Shown piece after piece: positions 52,834 through 61,366 of a stretch of DNA of 64,000 nucleotides. The translations under genes were made by a program, and so were the position numbers. Under the pieces are notes generated by a model. That model ran no database searches and had not been told where the DNA came from. It was given only the letters and a program-made list of their open reading frames with translations. Position 1 is the first letter of the stretch; each line of letters starts with the position of its first letter. The DNA is from Alphaproteobacteria bacterium (GTDB taxonomy: Bacteria > Pseudomonadota > Alphaproteobacteria > Rhizobiales > Methyloligellaceae). Location: contig VGDX01000004.1 of the NCBI GenBank assembly GCA_016869535.1, forward strand, positions 62,001 through 126,000. Reading direction: 5' to 3'.

Positions 52834-53019
52834 CTAGTGGGCGTTCGGCGAAATGGAGACGGAGCCCGCCTTCTGGCAATCGCCATAGGCTGGCGCGCCT
52901 TCATAAGTGAGGCAGGTGGTGTCGCTCGGGCCGAGGGTCATCGGCATCTGCAACTGCCCGATGGGAACAGCGCAACCTGCCAATGCAATCGGCAGCAACA
53001 GGATGGGAAACGGCTTCAC
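52834..53019 (-). CDS. Small lipoprotein
   Basis: This 61-residue protein has a lipoprotein signal (FPILLLPIALAGC, lipobox LAGC). The mature part is about 45 residues with two further cysteines (TTCLTYEG and GDCQKAG). It is probably an outer- or inner-membrane lipoprotein of unknown function. It lies 30 bases upstream of the exported RidA-like gene on the same strand and may be in its operon. Confidence 0.6.
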   Translation of the reverse strand: MKPFPILLLPIALAGCAVPIGQLQMPMTLGPSDTTCLTYEGAPAYGDCQKAGSVSISPNAH

Positions 53020-53082
53020 GGCCCATACTCCCTCTAAGGCAGGCTTGCCCCTAGAGATATGGTGCCTATTGCAAGTTACAAG

Positions 53083-53109
53083 TCCCCTCTCCCGGGTCGG
53101 GAGAGGGGA
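53083..53109. terminator. Hairpin related to the intergenic palindromes
   Basis: A perfect stem TCCCCTCTCCC / GGGAGAGGGGA has a five-base loop and no T tract. The CCCTCTCCC / GGGAGAGGG core is shared with the repeats at 44996-45220, so this may be a trimmed relative. It lies between two minus-strand genes. Confidence 0.5.
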
Positions 53110-53132
53110 AATCGGGATTTGGCTAATCGTTT

Positions 53133-53399
53133 CTAAGCGGTGATCTGCTTGAACACCTTGACGATGAGCAGCAGGATGACCGCGCCGATAAAGGCGAGGA
53201 TAATTGCCCCAATCAGGCCACCTCCGACCATCAGCGACAGGCCGAGCGCCGGGAATAGAAAGCCCGCGAGCAACGCCCCCAAAATGCCGATGACGATATC
53301 GCCGACCAGGCCGAAACCCGTGCCCTGTACCACGAGGCCGGCGAGCCAGCCCGCGATGCCTCCGACGACCAATGCAATGAGTAGCGCTTCCAGCATCAT
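53133..53399 (-). CDS. GlsB/YeaQ/YmgE-family membrane protein
   Basis: This protein of about 88 residues has the three-helix GlsB/YeaQ pattern (LIALVVGGIAGWLAGLVVQG, GLVGDIVIGILGALLAGFLF, GGGLIGAIILAFIGAVILLL). Members are small inner-membrane proteins often linked to stress responses. Two ATGs are adjacent (53399 and 53396). The strong GGGGGGA ends one base before the first and four before the second, so 53396 may be used. Confidence 0.82.
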   Translation of the reverse strand: MMLEALLIALVVGGIAGWLAGLVVQGTGFGLVGDIVIGILGALLAGFLFPALGLSLMVGGGLIGAIILAFIGAVILLLIVKVFKQITA

Positions 53400-53596
53400 T
53401 CCCCCCTTAGGCTCGTTGCGTTTCCCTCCTATACATGGATTGCCGGGGGTTTCGCTGCGGGACGGCTCGTTTATCCCCCGGTTTCCGTACAAAAACACCC
53501 AATCCCGGTGTAAATCCGCTATTCCGAAGCACTGGACTTTGGGGGCTTCAGGGGGCTAAATCGAGCCTGTGCAACGTTTATGCGGGAGGGTCTAGC

Positions 53597-53812
53597 GTGA
53601 AAACGATCCTAGCGGGGCTATTCGTGGCTGCCGCTTTTCTCTTTGTGAATCAGCCTGCTAAGGCCGATTGGCTGTGCAGTGCCAACCAGTGCACCTGGGT
53701 GACTTACGACGTCGTCGAGCCGGATTATGCCGTGGCCTGGGGGCCGCCGGTCCGGCCGAGCTGCTTCTGGAAGCAAGGCGTCTTCGGCCGCTGGAAGCTG
53801 GTCTGCCCGTAA
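53597..53812 (+). CDS. Small secreted aromatic-rich protein
   Basis: This 71-residue protein starts at a GTG with GGAGGG at good spacing. A signal peptide (LAGLFVAAAFLFVNQPAKA) precedes a mature part of about 47 residues rich in Trp, Tyr and Cys (DWLCSANQCTWVTYDVV, SCFWKQGVFGRWKLVC). The four cysteines probably form two disulfides. The gene is followed by a very strong terminator. The family is unrecognised. Confidence 0.65.
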   Translation: MKTILAGLFVAAAFLFVNQPAKADWLCSANQCTWVTYDVVEPDYAVAWGPPVRPSCFWKQGVFGRWKLVCP

Positions 53813-53841
53813 ACTTCACGGCCGACTTTCATCTGTATTGC

Positions 53842-53875
53842 ATTGCGCACGGTCCAGGCCGTGCGCAATTTTTTA
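53842..53875 (+). terminator. Intrinsic terminator after small secreted protein gene
   Basis: The stem ATTGCGCACGG / CCGTGCGCAAT (11 bp, six-base loop at 53853-53858) is followed directly by a run of T residues. This is a textbook rho-independent terminator for the plus strand. Confidence 0.9.
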
Positions 53876-54355
53876 TGCCATACGACTGAAGAGAACTTTC
53901 AGAAAAGCCTTGGCGCTGAGGTAGATGCCAGGAGCTTCGCTCTCACGTGGTCCTGCGATGCAGATCGTCATATCCGCCGAAGCAGGCTTGAACCACGCAA
54001 GCGCTTTCTCAACACGATCCCCCGCATCGAGATTTATTACGATATGTGGCTTCCCCAGACTTGATGCTGCACCAATCGCTGCTTCAGTCCCTTGCGACAC
54101 GCTCAGGCCAGCATGATCGACCAGGACCAAGAGTAGATCGCTGTCGCGTATGTTCCATTCGGTGCGTTGCAGAGGATCGGCAGCAGGAGTTTCCCGCAGG
54201 TTTTCATAACGGACAAGCACCCCCGGCGATTGGAGCTGATCCTCTGCCCAGAATCCTTTCGGGCACCAGCCTCTATAGCGAATGCCCATCTCGATGGCGG
54301 CATCGAGTGCGGCGCGATCGACGCCAGTCTGTCCGCCCGACACGATGGTCATCAT
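53873..54355 (-). CDS. Putative molybdenum carrier / YpsA-like Rossmann protein
   Basis: This 161-residue protein has the family start TIVSGGQTGVDRAALDAAI, then YRGWCPKGFWAED and RDSDLLLVLVD. The SQGTEAAIGAASSLGKPHI stretch suggests nucleotide binding in the DprA/LOG-like fold shared with molybdenum-carrier proteins. A role in nucleotide or cofactor binding is inferred only. The second of two adjacent ATGs (54355, 54352) may be the start. Four bases separate it from the GST-like remnant upstream. Confidence 0.75.
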   Translation of the reverse strand: MMTIVSGGQTGVDRAALDAAIEMGIRYRGWCPKGFWAEDQLQSPGVLVRYENLRETPAADPLQRTEWNIRDSDLLLVLVDHAGLSVSQGTEAAIGAASSLGKPHIVINLDAGDRVEKALAWFKPASADMTICIAGPRESEAPGIYLSAKAFLKVLFSRMA

Positions 54356-54359
54356 CAAG

Positions 54360-54905
54360 CTAGGCTGCCGCCAGTTCCTGATCCTTGGCGACGGCTCTCT
54401 GCAGTGCCGGTCGTTTCTCGAGCCGCCCGACATAAGCCACGAATTCAGACCGTTTCGGAATCAGATCGAACATCATGCCCCAACGCAAATTCGAGCCGAT
54501 GATCACATCGGCGGCGGTGAATTGCTCGCCCAAAAGATAGGGACCGGGCTCGACGGCTTTGGCTACAACATCCATCACTCTATCGAAATCACCGTAACCG
54601 AGCATGCCGCGCCGTGGTTCTTCCTTGCGCGGGAAGGCGTGATCGGTGATGGCCGGCTCGATGCAGCTTGGACCAAAGAACAGCCACTTCAGATAAACAC
54701 CGCGCCGCGGATCGTCGATCGGCACGTTTAGTCCTGCCTGCGGAAAGGCATCGGCGAGATAAGTGCAAATAGCCGCCGCCTCCGTCACCACCACATCTCC
54801 ATGCTTGAGGGCCGGCACTTTGCTCATCGGATTGATGGCTCGGTAGCCTGGTTCGTACTGCTCGCCGTTCATCAGGTTCAGCAGATGTGCCGCATCGGCG
54901 TCGGC
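54360..54905 (-). pseudogene. N-terminally truncated glutathione S-transferase
   Basis: From the ATG at 54872 there are 170 residues matching the middle of the thioredoxin domain (AINPMSKVPALKHGDVVVTE) and all of the helical domain (EPGPYLLGEQFTAADVIIG). About 35 N-terminal residues, including the catalytic Ser or Tyr region, are missing. The frame continues upstream for several native-looking codons (HLLNL) and then merges, in a different frame, with the end of the cupin gene. It is probably a non-functional remnant. Confidence 0.7.
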
Positions 54906-55198
54906 AGCACGAATACACTGCCAGGTCCCACCTCATGCGTCGTGCCATCTTCCAGATAAAGCTTGCCAGTGCCGGCAACGATATATTGCGTCTCCTCGGT
55001 GGCGTCAGTGTGCCAGCCGAGCCGCTTGCCTGGCTCCACCTCGTAGACAATGGTCGAGGACGCGGTGGTTCCGCTGCCACCATAAACGGCGAACGCACCG
55101 GCCCAGTGGACGGCCGGATCGGTTTCTCCCCAAACTTCGGTGCGCTTGAGTTTGTTTGACTCCACGACCGAGACTTTACCTAACGATGCCCAATCCAT
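54878..55198 (-). CDS. Cupin-domain protein, C-terminally truncated
   Basis: This 106-residue protein has the cupin strands (VVYEVEPGKRLGWHTDATEE, YIVAGTGKLYLEDGTTHEVG, GSVFVLPTPMRHIC). The metal ligands H (GWHTD), E (EETQ) and H (MRH) are partly present. Related proteins carry about 25 more residues after PMRH. Here the frame ends immediately in TGA inside sequence that belongs to the GST reading frame. The shared deletion removed the C terminus of this gene and the N terminus of the GST. It may still be expressed. Confidence 0.7.
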   Translation of the reverse strand: MDWASLGKVSVVESNKLKRTEVWGETDPAVHWAGAFAVYGGSGTTASSTIVYEVEPGKRLGWHTDATEETQYIVAGTGKLYLEDGTTHEVGPGSVFVLPTPMRHIC

Positions 55199-55300
55199 AT
55201 CGTTACTCCCTTCTCTTAGACCACGTTCTATGGCCAGGTCTTACCACAGGTTGCTTCTGTGCGCGGCATGTTAGGCGCTCATCAGCGACATGAGGTGTTC

Positions 55301-55603
55301 ATGGTAGGAAAGTCAGGAAAATCCGCGAAGCGTTGGTCGAAAGATGTCACCGAGCATTCCACTGCCCTGCGCCTGGAGAAAGGCGTGTTCAACTTCAAGG
55401 ATCCAAAGCAGATCGCGGCTTCGCTCAAGCGCTCGGCGGAAACCAGCACCACACGAAAATCCGATCCCTATCGCTCAGCGATGTCGATGCTGACGTTCTA
55501 TATTAACCGCGCCGGCAAGAACCTGTCCGATGACGACCGCTTACGGCTTGAGCAGGCCAAGGTCGAGCTGCGCAAAGTCTTTGGGCGAGCACCAGCAATG
55601 TAG
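55301..55603 (+). CDS. DUF3175 family protein
   Basis: This 100-residue protein starts VGKSGKSAKRWSKDVTEHS, followed by ALRLEKGVFNFKDPKQIAAS, LKRSAETSTTRKSDPYRSAM and SMLTFYINRAGKNLSD. It matches DUF3175, a family of small basic proteins seen in rhizobia and relatives. The function is unknown; a stress or DNA-related role has been suggested for neighbours, but nothing here shows it. GAGGT lies 4 bases before the chosen ATG. An upstream in-frame start at 55259 is less likely. Confidence 0.85.
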   Translation: MVGKSGKSAKRWSKDVTEHSTALRLEKGVFNFKDPKQIAASLKRSAETSTTRKSDPYRSAMSMLTFYINRAGKNLSDDDRLRLEQAKVELRKVFGRAPAM

Positions 55604-55655
55604 CCGGAAAAATGGCAAACCCCACCGTCGGCGGTCACGCCGCGATGAAAGGTAG

Positions 55656-55682
55656 GGCCGCGGGGCCGGTGCCCCGCGGGCC
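55656..55682. terminator. GC-rich hairpin between convergent genes
   Basis: The sequence GGCCGCGGGGC / GCCCCGCGGGCC forms a stem of about 11 bp with one bulge and a small loop, between the convergent DUF3175 and DUF1097 genes. No T tract follows. Confidence 0.45.
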
Positions 55683-55700
55683 AACGATCGTTGCCGCCGC

Positions 55701-56228
55701 TCAGGCCTTGGCGTGAGCGCGGTTTTCCCCGGTCAAGAGACCGGCAACCTTCTCCGACACATAGCCGAACACGGCGCCGATGATCATCGACAGGATGATG
55801 ACGACTTCAGGGTTCTGCATTGAGGCCGACGTCAGTTGATCCGCGCCGCCCTTCAACAGCACATAGGCCGCGACAGAAGCGAAACCATAGACCTGGGCTG
55901 GAATGTTGGAAAAAACCGGGATGTTGGCGAGCAGCACCATTGCCGCCACGCCGACGCCGACGCAGATCGCGGGCCAAACCGCCGGGCCGAGATCGATGCC
56001 CGTTTGGGTTGCCACCCATAGGGTGATACCGGCGATGATGGCGCCCGCGGCGTTGTTCAGGATGGCCGTTTGCAGACCTGTCTCCTTGCCCCCGCAATGG
56101 AAGAAACACCCCCAAGCGATGAAGGCAGCCCAAATGGCTAGTGCTCCGCCGAGCGGGCCGAGGAAGAGCCATGTGGCAATCGCGCCGAGTACGCCAACAC
56201 TGATAGCAAGTGCTGTGTTAGAAGACAT
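55701..56228 (-). CDS. DUF1097 membrane protein
   Basis: This 175-residue protein has about five to six membrane segments (AISVGVLGAIATWLFLGPLG, ALAIWAAFIAWGCFFHCG, NNAAGAIIAGITLWVATQTG, CVGVGVAAMVLLANIPVF, GFASVAAYVLLKGG, IILSMIIGAVFGYVSEKVAG). The WGCFFHCGG stretch is typical of DUF1097, a proteobacterial inner-membrane family related to E. coli YcdZ. No function is established. A GGGGGG ribosome site lies close to the ATG. Confidence 0.85.
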   Translation of the reverse strand: MSSNTALAISVGVLGAIATWLFLGPLGGALAIWAAFIAWGCFFHCGGKETGLQTAILNNAAGAIIAGITLWVATQTGIDLGPAVWPAICVGVGVAAMVLLANIPVFSNIPAQVYGFASVAAYVLLKGGADQLTSASMQNPEVVIILSMIIGAVFGYVSEKVAGLLTGENRAHAKA

Positions 56229-56360
56229 CTCACCCCCCCTTATTGCGAGAGCGGGCGGATGCGCCGTTAGTGCCGGCGGTCCACCGGCTCGATGAGCAGA
56301 AGCCTATTTTTTCGCGAAAACGATTCGGCTTCCGATGTGAGAGAATAGTGGAAAATGCCT

Positions 56361-56387
56361 AAAACCTGAACAGAGATTCAGGGTTTT
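56361..56387. terminator. Hairpin AAAACCTGAA / TTCAGGGTTTT
   Basis: A 10-bp stem has a six-base loop and one bulged G, with A-rich and T-rich feet, so it could terminate in either direction. It lies about 100 bases before trmFO, in the divergent region. Confidence 0.5.
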
Positions 56388-56483
56388 GCCCATTCTCTAG
56401 ACAGCTATTCTTCCCTATCGCGCCGGTTCATAGTTTCGGCTACCGGCTTGAAACGCTTGTTCATTGTGGGCCTAGTAACGCGC

Positions 56484-57890
56484 ATGACCGAGAAGATTCA
56501 TGTGATCGGCGGGGGTCTCGCGGGCAGCGAGGCGGCGTGGCAGATCGCCCAGGCCGGCGTGCCGGTCCTGCTGCATGAAATGCGCCCGAAGCGCCAGACC
56601 GAAGTCCATCAGACGAGGGCCTTGGCCGAGCTCGTCTGCTCAAACTCCTTCCGCTCAGACGATAGTGAGACCAATGCGGTCGGCCTGCTGCATGAGGAAA
56701 TGCGCCGAGCCGGATCGCTGATCATGCAGGCCGCCGATTTGCATAGCTTACCGGCAGGGGGTGCGCTCGCCGTCGATCGCGACAAATTTGCCGACGAGGT
56801 AACGCAGCAGATCGAGAGCCATCCCCTGATCATGATCATACGCGACGAGGTGAGCGGCCTGCCGCCACCTCATTGGGACAATGTTATCGTGGCGACCGGT
56901 CCCCTCACCTCGCCGGATCTCGCCCACGCGATTCAATACGTCACCGGCGAAACCGAGCTTGCCTTTTTCGATGCCATTGCGCCCATTGTCTATCTGGACT
57001 CGCTTAACATGGATGTCTGCTGGTGCCAGTCCCGCTACGACAGAGAGAGCTTAGACGGCGACGGGGCCGATTACATCAATTGCCCGCTCGACAAGCAGCA
57101 ATACGAGACCTTCATCGACACCCTGCTTGTCGCGGAAAAGTCCGCTTTCAAGGATTTCGAAACGAACACGCCCTATTTCGAGGGATGCCTGCCCATCGAG
57201 GTCATGGCCGAGCGCGGACGCGATACGCTTCGCTATGGACCGATGAAGCCCGTCGGCCTCACCAACGCGCATAAGCCTCAGGAAAAACCCTATGCCGTCG
57301 TGCAACTCCGCCAAGACAACGCGCTCGGCACGTTATGGAACATGGTCGGCTTCCAGACCAAGCTCAAACATAGCGAGCAGGTGCGTGTCTTCCGCACCAT
57401 CCCAGGACTTGAGGAGGCCGATTTCGCGCGGCTTGGCGGCCTGCACCGCAACACCTTCCTGAACAGCCCGAAGCTACTCGACGCGCATCTTCGTCTCAAA
57501 GCCGATCCGCGATTGCGTTTCGCCGGCCAGATCACAGGCGTTGAGGGATATGTGGAATCGGCAGCAATCGGTCTCATCGCCGGCGGCTTCGCTGCCGCTG
57601 AGCGGCTTGGGCTGGCGTTGTCACCGCCACCACGCACCACCGCACTGGGCGCTCTGCTGCATCATATTACCGGCGGACACATGGCCGCGACCGACGAAGG
57701 GGCAGCGCGCAGTTTCCAGCCAATGAACATTAATTTCGGTCTTTTTCCCCCGATTGCCACATCTTCCATGCCGCACAGCAAAGGTGCGCGGAATAGCAAG
57801 GCCTTCCAGAAGAAACGCGCGCTATCGGCACGCGCGCTTGCCGACCTCGACCGTTGGCTCTCAGGTTCGGTGTCGATGGCGGCCGAATAG
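56484..57890 (+). CDS. trmFO: Methylenetetrahydrofolate-tRNA-(uracil-5)-methyltransferase TrmFO
   Basis: TrmFO uses methylene-THF and FADH2 to make m5U54 in the T loop of tRNA. The 468-residue protein starts [19 protein letters not shown] (FAD-binding GxGxxG), followed by the [11 protein letters not shown] motif with the catalytic Cys, the KPVGLTNAH region and the [17 protein letters not shown] motif near the C terminus. The ATG at 56484 is preferred over one at 56448 because it begins the FAD motif. It converges on the NDUFAF6-like gene with three bases between. Confidence 0.97.
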   Translation: MTEKIHVIGGGLAGSEAAWQIAQAGVPVLLHEMRPKRQTEVHQTRALAELVCSNSFRSDDSETNAVGLLHEEMRRAGSLIMQAADLHSLPAGGALAVDRDKFADEVTQQIESHPLIMIIRDEVSGLPPPHWDNVIVATGPLTSPDLAHAIQYVTGETELAFFDAIAPIVYLDSLNMDVCWCQSRYDRESLDGDGADYINCPLDKQQYETFIDTLLVAEKSAFKDFETNTPYFEGCLPIEVMAERGRDTLRYGPMKPVGLTNAHKPQEKPYAVVQLRQDNALGTLWNMVGFQTKLKHSEQVRVFRTIPGLEEADFARLGGLHRNTFLNSPKLLDAHLRLKADPRLRFAGQITGVEGYVESAAIGLIAGGFAAAERLGLALSPPPRTTALGALLHHITGGHMAATDEGAARSFQPMNINFGLFPPIATSSMPHSKGARNSKAFQKKRALSARALADLDRWLSGSVSMAAE

Positions 57891-57893
57891 CTC

Positions 57894-58709
57894 CTATTCC
57901 CATCGCGCCAGACGCCACAGGCGATAGAGCGGATTGATGTCGGCAATATCACGCAACGGATTTTGCCCCCTCTTGGCGAGCCTGCTTAGATAGGGCTCGA
58001 CCAGACCAAGAGGCCGGAAAGCCGCGCGGGTTTTCGCGTCCTGTCCTGCAAGAAGTCGCCTGGTTTCATCCAAGGCTTCTTGCGCTTTCCCGCGCAGTTC
58101 TGCGAGCGCTGGTCCAAGACCCTCGTCCGCCACGCCGGCAAGGATACGCTCAGGCGACGTGCCGTGACGGTGAAGCATATCGGCAGGAAGGTATACACGC
58201 CCCTTGGCGGCATGGACTGGCAATGCACGCATCAATCCGGTGAGACCGAATGCCCGGCCCGCCGCCTCGCAGAGAGGCGCATCACTTCGCCCACTCATGA
58301 TCACCGACGTCAAGGCGAAAAGGTTTCCGGCGGTGTTGCGGAGATAGGTAATGAATGCCGGCCAATCCGGCATGATTTTTTCCGTGACATCGAAACGGCG
58401 CGCCTCGAACAACGCCTCGATCCGTGAAGGCGAGAGCGCATGGCGGCGCAGCGTTTCATTGAATGCATCAGCAACAGGATGCCCACTGGCTACTTCTGCG
58501 ATCGCTTCGCGCCACCATTGCAGGCGTATGGCGCCGAGATCAGGTTCGCTCACCTGCTCGGCGATGCGGGCCAACTCGACATTGAAAGCATAGAGGGCGT
58601 AGAGATCGTCGCGCACGGTTGATGGCGCGAACAGAACGGCGAGGCTACGGTCTGGATCGCCTTCGCGGGCGATGCGCCGGACGGCATTACCTCGCTCGGC
58701 CACATCCAA
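57894..58709 (-). CDS. Squalene/phytoene synthase-family protein, NDUFAF6-like
   Basis: This 271-residue protein has the family fold marks DDLYALYAFNVELARIAEQV, IRLQWWREAI and AAKGRVYLPADML. Both catalytic Asp-rich motifs are degraded: DDxxD becomes FNVELAR, and RDxxED becomes LMRALPVHAAK. This is as in the mitochondrial complex I assembly factor NDUFAF6. A role in respiratory complex I assembly rather than isoprenoid synthesis is therefore more likely. It lies 18 bases downstream of secF in the usual rhizobial order. Confidence 0.85.
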   Translation of the reverse strand: MDVAERGNAVRRIAREGDPDRSLAVLFAPSTVRDDLYALYAFNVELARIAEQVSEPDLGAIRLQWWREAIAEVASGHPVADAFNETLRRHALSPSRIEALFEARRFDVTEKIMPDWPAFITYLRNTAGNLFALTSVIMSGRSDAPLCEAAGRAFGLTGLMRALPVHAAKGRVYLPADMLHRHGTSPERILAGVADEGLGPALAELRGKAQEALDETRRLLAGQDAKTRAAFRPLGLVEPYLSRLAKRGQNPLRDIADINPLYRLWRLARWE

Positions 58710-58727
58710 AAGCCTGACCCTTCCGCT

Positions 58728-59681
58728 TTAAGCGCGTGCCGCGGCAGTTCCCCTCTCCTTGGATGACGCCGGCGCCGCGCTGAACGCATCGCGCCTCATG
58801 CCAAGGATCAACTGAAGCGGCGAGGCCACGAAGATCGATGAATAACAGGTGAGAACGATGCCAAAGACCATGGCGAGCGCAAAACCATAAATCGCCTCGC
58901 CACCGAAGAACAGGAAGGGCAATAGGGCGAGGAAGGTCGTTACATGAGTCAACACCGTGCGCGAGAGCGTTTCATTGATGGACAGATCGAGCAGCTCGAC
59001 CATTGGCATGCGCTTATATTTTCGCAAATTCTCCCGAACCCGGTCGAAGATCACAACTTTGTCGTTCAGTGAGTAACCGATGATGGTGAGGATGGCGGCG
59101 ATGCTCGACACATTGAACTCGAGCTGAAGAATGGAATAGAGGCCAATGGTGGCAGTGACGTCGTGAACTAGCGATGCGACCGCCGCTACCCCAAACTGCC
59201 ATTCGAAGCGGAACCACACGTAGATCAGAATACCGATCATGGCCACGACTACGGCAAGCGTGCCGCTGGCGATCAATTCGCCGGAAATAGTCGGTCCGAC
59301 AATTTCCACACGGCGATACTCCACGTCCTCGCCGAGTGCTTCCTTCACCTTGGCGATCGATTGCTGCTGCTCTTGCTCGGTCGGCTGGGAGGCGATGCGG
59401 ATAAGCACCGCGTTCGGCGCACCGAATTCCTGGATCTGCACTTCGCCGAGACCGAGATTGCTGACCTTGCTGCGGATTCCACCGAGATCGGCCGGACTTT
59501 GCTTGGTCTGAATCTCGATTAGAGTTCCCCCTTGGAAGTCGATGCCCATGTTGAGACCGATGGTCCAGACGAGCAGAAGCGGTCCAACGGTGAGCAGGGC
59601 GGACACAATCCAGGTGATCGTCCGAAAACCGACGAAATCGATTTTCGTGTCCGGAGGAACAAACTGGATGCCGCGAAACAT
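58728..59681 (-). CDS. secF: Protein translocase subunit SecF
   Basis: SecF with SecD uses the proton gradient to complete protein export through SecYEG. The 317-residue protein has the N-terminal helix (VSALLTVGPLLLVWTIGLNMG), the conserved GIDFQGGTLIEI motif, a periplasmic domain, and the C-terminal membrane bundle with GYSLNDKVVIFDRVREN and the SINETLSRTVLTH motif. It is 10 bases downstream of secD on the same strand. Confidence 0.97.
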   Translation of the reverse strand: MFRGIQFVPPDTKIDFVGFRTITWIVSALLTVGPLLLVWTIGLNMGIDFQGGTLIEIQTKQSPADLGGIRSKVSNLGLGEVQIQEFGAPNAVLIRIASQPTEQEQQQSIAKVKEALGEDVEYRRVEIVGPTISGELIASGTLAVVVAMIGILIYVWFRFEWQFGVAAVASLVHDVTATIGLYSILQLEFNVSSIAAILTIIGYSLNDKVVIFDRVRENLRKYKRMPMVELLDLSINETLSRTVLTHVTTFLALLPFLFFGGEAIYGFALAMVFGIVLTCYSSIFVASPLQLILGMRRDAFSAAPASSKERGTAAARA

Positions 59682-59691
59682 TGTGCTTTTC

Positions 59692-61308
59692 CTAGATTGG
59701 GATTTCTTGAGGTCGCTTCCAGCGCAGCCAATAGGCGACCATCAGCCGCGTTACGGTCACGGCTGTGAACAGGGAAGCCAGGATGCCGATGGTAAGTGTA
59801 GTGGCAAATCCGCGCACGGGCCCTGATCCCATCCAGAACAGGACGAGCACTCCAATCAGCGTCGTGACGTTGGAATCGATAATGGTGGTGAGTGCTCGCT
59901 TATAACCCGCCTCGACCGCCGCGAAGGGCGACTTGCCAGTCCTGATCTCCTCGCGAATGCGTTCATTGATCAGCACGTTGGCATCGACCGCCATACCTAT
60001 GACGAGCACGATGCCGGCAATGCCGGGAAGGGTGAGCGTCGCGCCCATGAGCGAAAGCACGGCAAAAATGATTGCGACATTGATGAGCATGGCGATGTTG
60101 GCGAAGAGGCCGAACAGTCCATAAGCCACGAACATGAAGATCACCACCAGCGCCATGCCCCAATAGGCTGCCATCTTGCCGGACTCGATCGAATCGGCGC
60201 CAAGGCTCGCGCCGACGGTACGTTCCTCGATTACACTGAGCTTGGCCGGGAGCGCACCGGAGCGTAGGAGCACGGAGAGATCATTTGCCTCCTGCACGGA
60301 AAACTTCCCGCTGATCTGGCCGGTGCCGCCGAGGATCGGCTCGCGAATGACCGGTGCAGATATGACCTTGTTATCGAGGACGATGGCGAAGGGGAGCCCG
60401 ACATTCTCTTGCGTCACCTTGGCGAAGCGCTTGGCGCCGGCGGCATCAAAGCGGAAGGTCACAACCGGTTCGCCGGTCTGCCCATCGAAGCCCGGCTGGG
60501 CATCGTCCAGATTTTGCCCGCTCACCAGCACCTGGTCCTTGAGGACATAGGGAAGGGGTGGGTCGTCGGTGGAGTAGACCAGTTCGTCACCTGGAGGCAC
60601 TTGTTTGGTTTCCGCGACTTGCAAAGCGTCGGCCGCCGGATCGACCAGCTTGAATTCAAGTTTGCCGGTCTCGCCAATCAGATTCTTCAAGCGCTCGACG
60701 TCCGACACGCCAGGCACCTGGACCAGCACGCGGTCGCGGCCCTCGCGCTGAATGCTGGGCTCGGTGGTACCCATGGCATCGACGCGCCGCCTGATGGTCT
60801 CGATCGACGCCTGGATGGCGGAGGTCATGCGATGCGTAAGTCCCGGATCGGTGATCGTGAGCCTGATGCTGTCGGCGCCTTGGCGTTCAACCTCGATGTC
60901 GTTCCCGGCGAAACCGCCGAACACGTCGGCGCCGACGGGGACCGCGAGCTTTTTCAGCTCTTCGAACGCCTTGTCCATGTCGCCAGGCTCGCGGATCTTC
61001 ACGGACACGCTGCGCGTGGCGGTATTCTGTGCGAGATCGGTATAGCCGATGCGCCCCCGGCGCAGCGTCTCACGCACATCGCCGCGAATTGTATTCAGCC
61101 AACCCTCGACCAAATCCTTCTCGTCGAGCTGATAGAGGAGATGCGCGCCGCCTTGCAGATCGAGGCCGAGATTGACCTGCTTGTGAGGCAGCCATGTTGG
61201 GACCCCTTGCAGAGCCGAAGAGGGGAAGAGATTGGGAAGTGCATAGAGGAGGCCCAACGTGACGACGGTGGCCACCAAAATGAGCTTCCATCTTTGGAAA
61301 TGCAGCAT
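59692..61308 (-). CDS. secD: Protein translocase subunit SecD
   Basis: This 538-residue SecD has the first helix (LILVATVVTLGLLYALPNLF), the LGLDLQGGAHLLYQ motif, a large periplasmic P1 domain with RRVDAMGTTEPSIQREG and VQVPGVSDVERLK, and the C-terminal bundle with LPGIAGIVLVIGMAVDANVLINERIREE and the DSNVTTLI segment. It pairs with SecF and lies downstream of yajC (58 bases between). Confidence 0.97.
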   Translation of the reverse strand: MLHFQRWKLILVATVVTLGLLYALPNLFPSSALQGVPTWLPHKQVNLGLDLQGGAHLLYQLDEKDLVEGWLNTIRGDVRETLRRGRIGYTDLAQNTATRSVSVKIREPGDMDKAFEELKKLAVPVGADVFGGFAGNDIEVERQGADSIRLTITDPGLTHRMTSAIQASIETIRRRVDAMGTTEPSIQREGRDRVLVQVPGVSDVERLKNLIGETGKLEFKLVDPAADALQVAETKQVPPGDELVYSTDDPPLPYVLKDQVLVSGQNLDDAQPGFDGQTGEPVVTFRFDAAGAKRFAKVTQENVGLPFAIVLDNKVISAPVIREPILGGTGQISGKFSVQEANDLSVLLRSGALPAKLSVIEERTVGASLGADSIESGKMAAYWGMALVVIFMFVAYGLFGLFANIAMLINVAIIFAVLSLMGATLTLPGIAGIVLVIGMAVDANVLINERIREEIRTGKSPFAAVEAGYKRALTTIIDSNVTTLIGVLVLFWMGSGPVRGFATTLTIGILASLFTAVTVTRLMVAYWLRWKRPQEIPI

Positions 61309-61366
61309 GCCGCTTCAGGACTCCGCGTCGGCTAACGGGCCGGGAAAATAGACGGTAATGGCCTCA

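Noticed and set aside
53400..53500. EcfG-type promoter for the GlsB-like gene
   Set aside because: On the minus strand the best match is GGAAAC-N16-CGTC, with an extra base in the -35 and a mismatched -10.
58728..61308. SecD and SecF as a heavy-metal RND pump
   Set aside because: Conserved SecDF motifs and the yajC neighbour identify the translocase, not an efflux pump.
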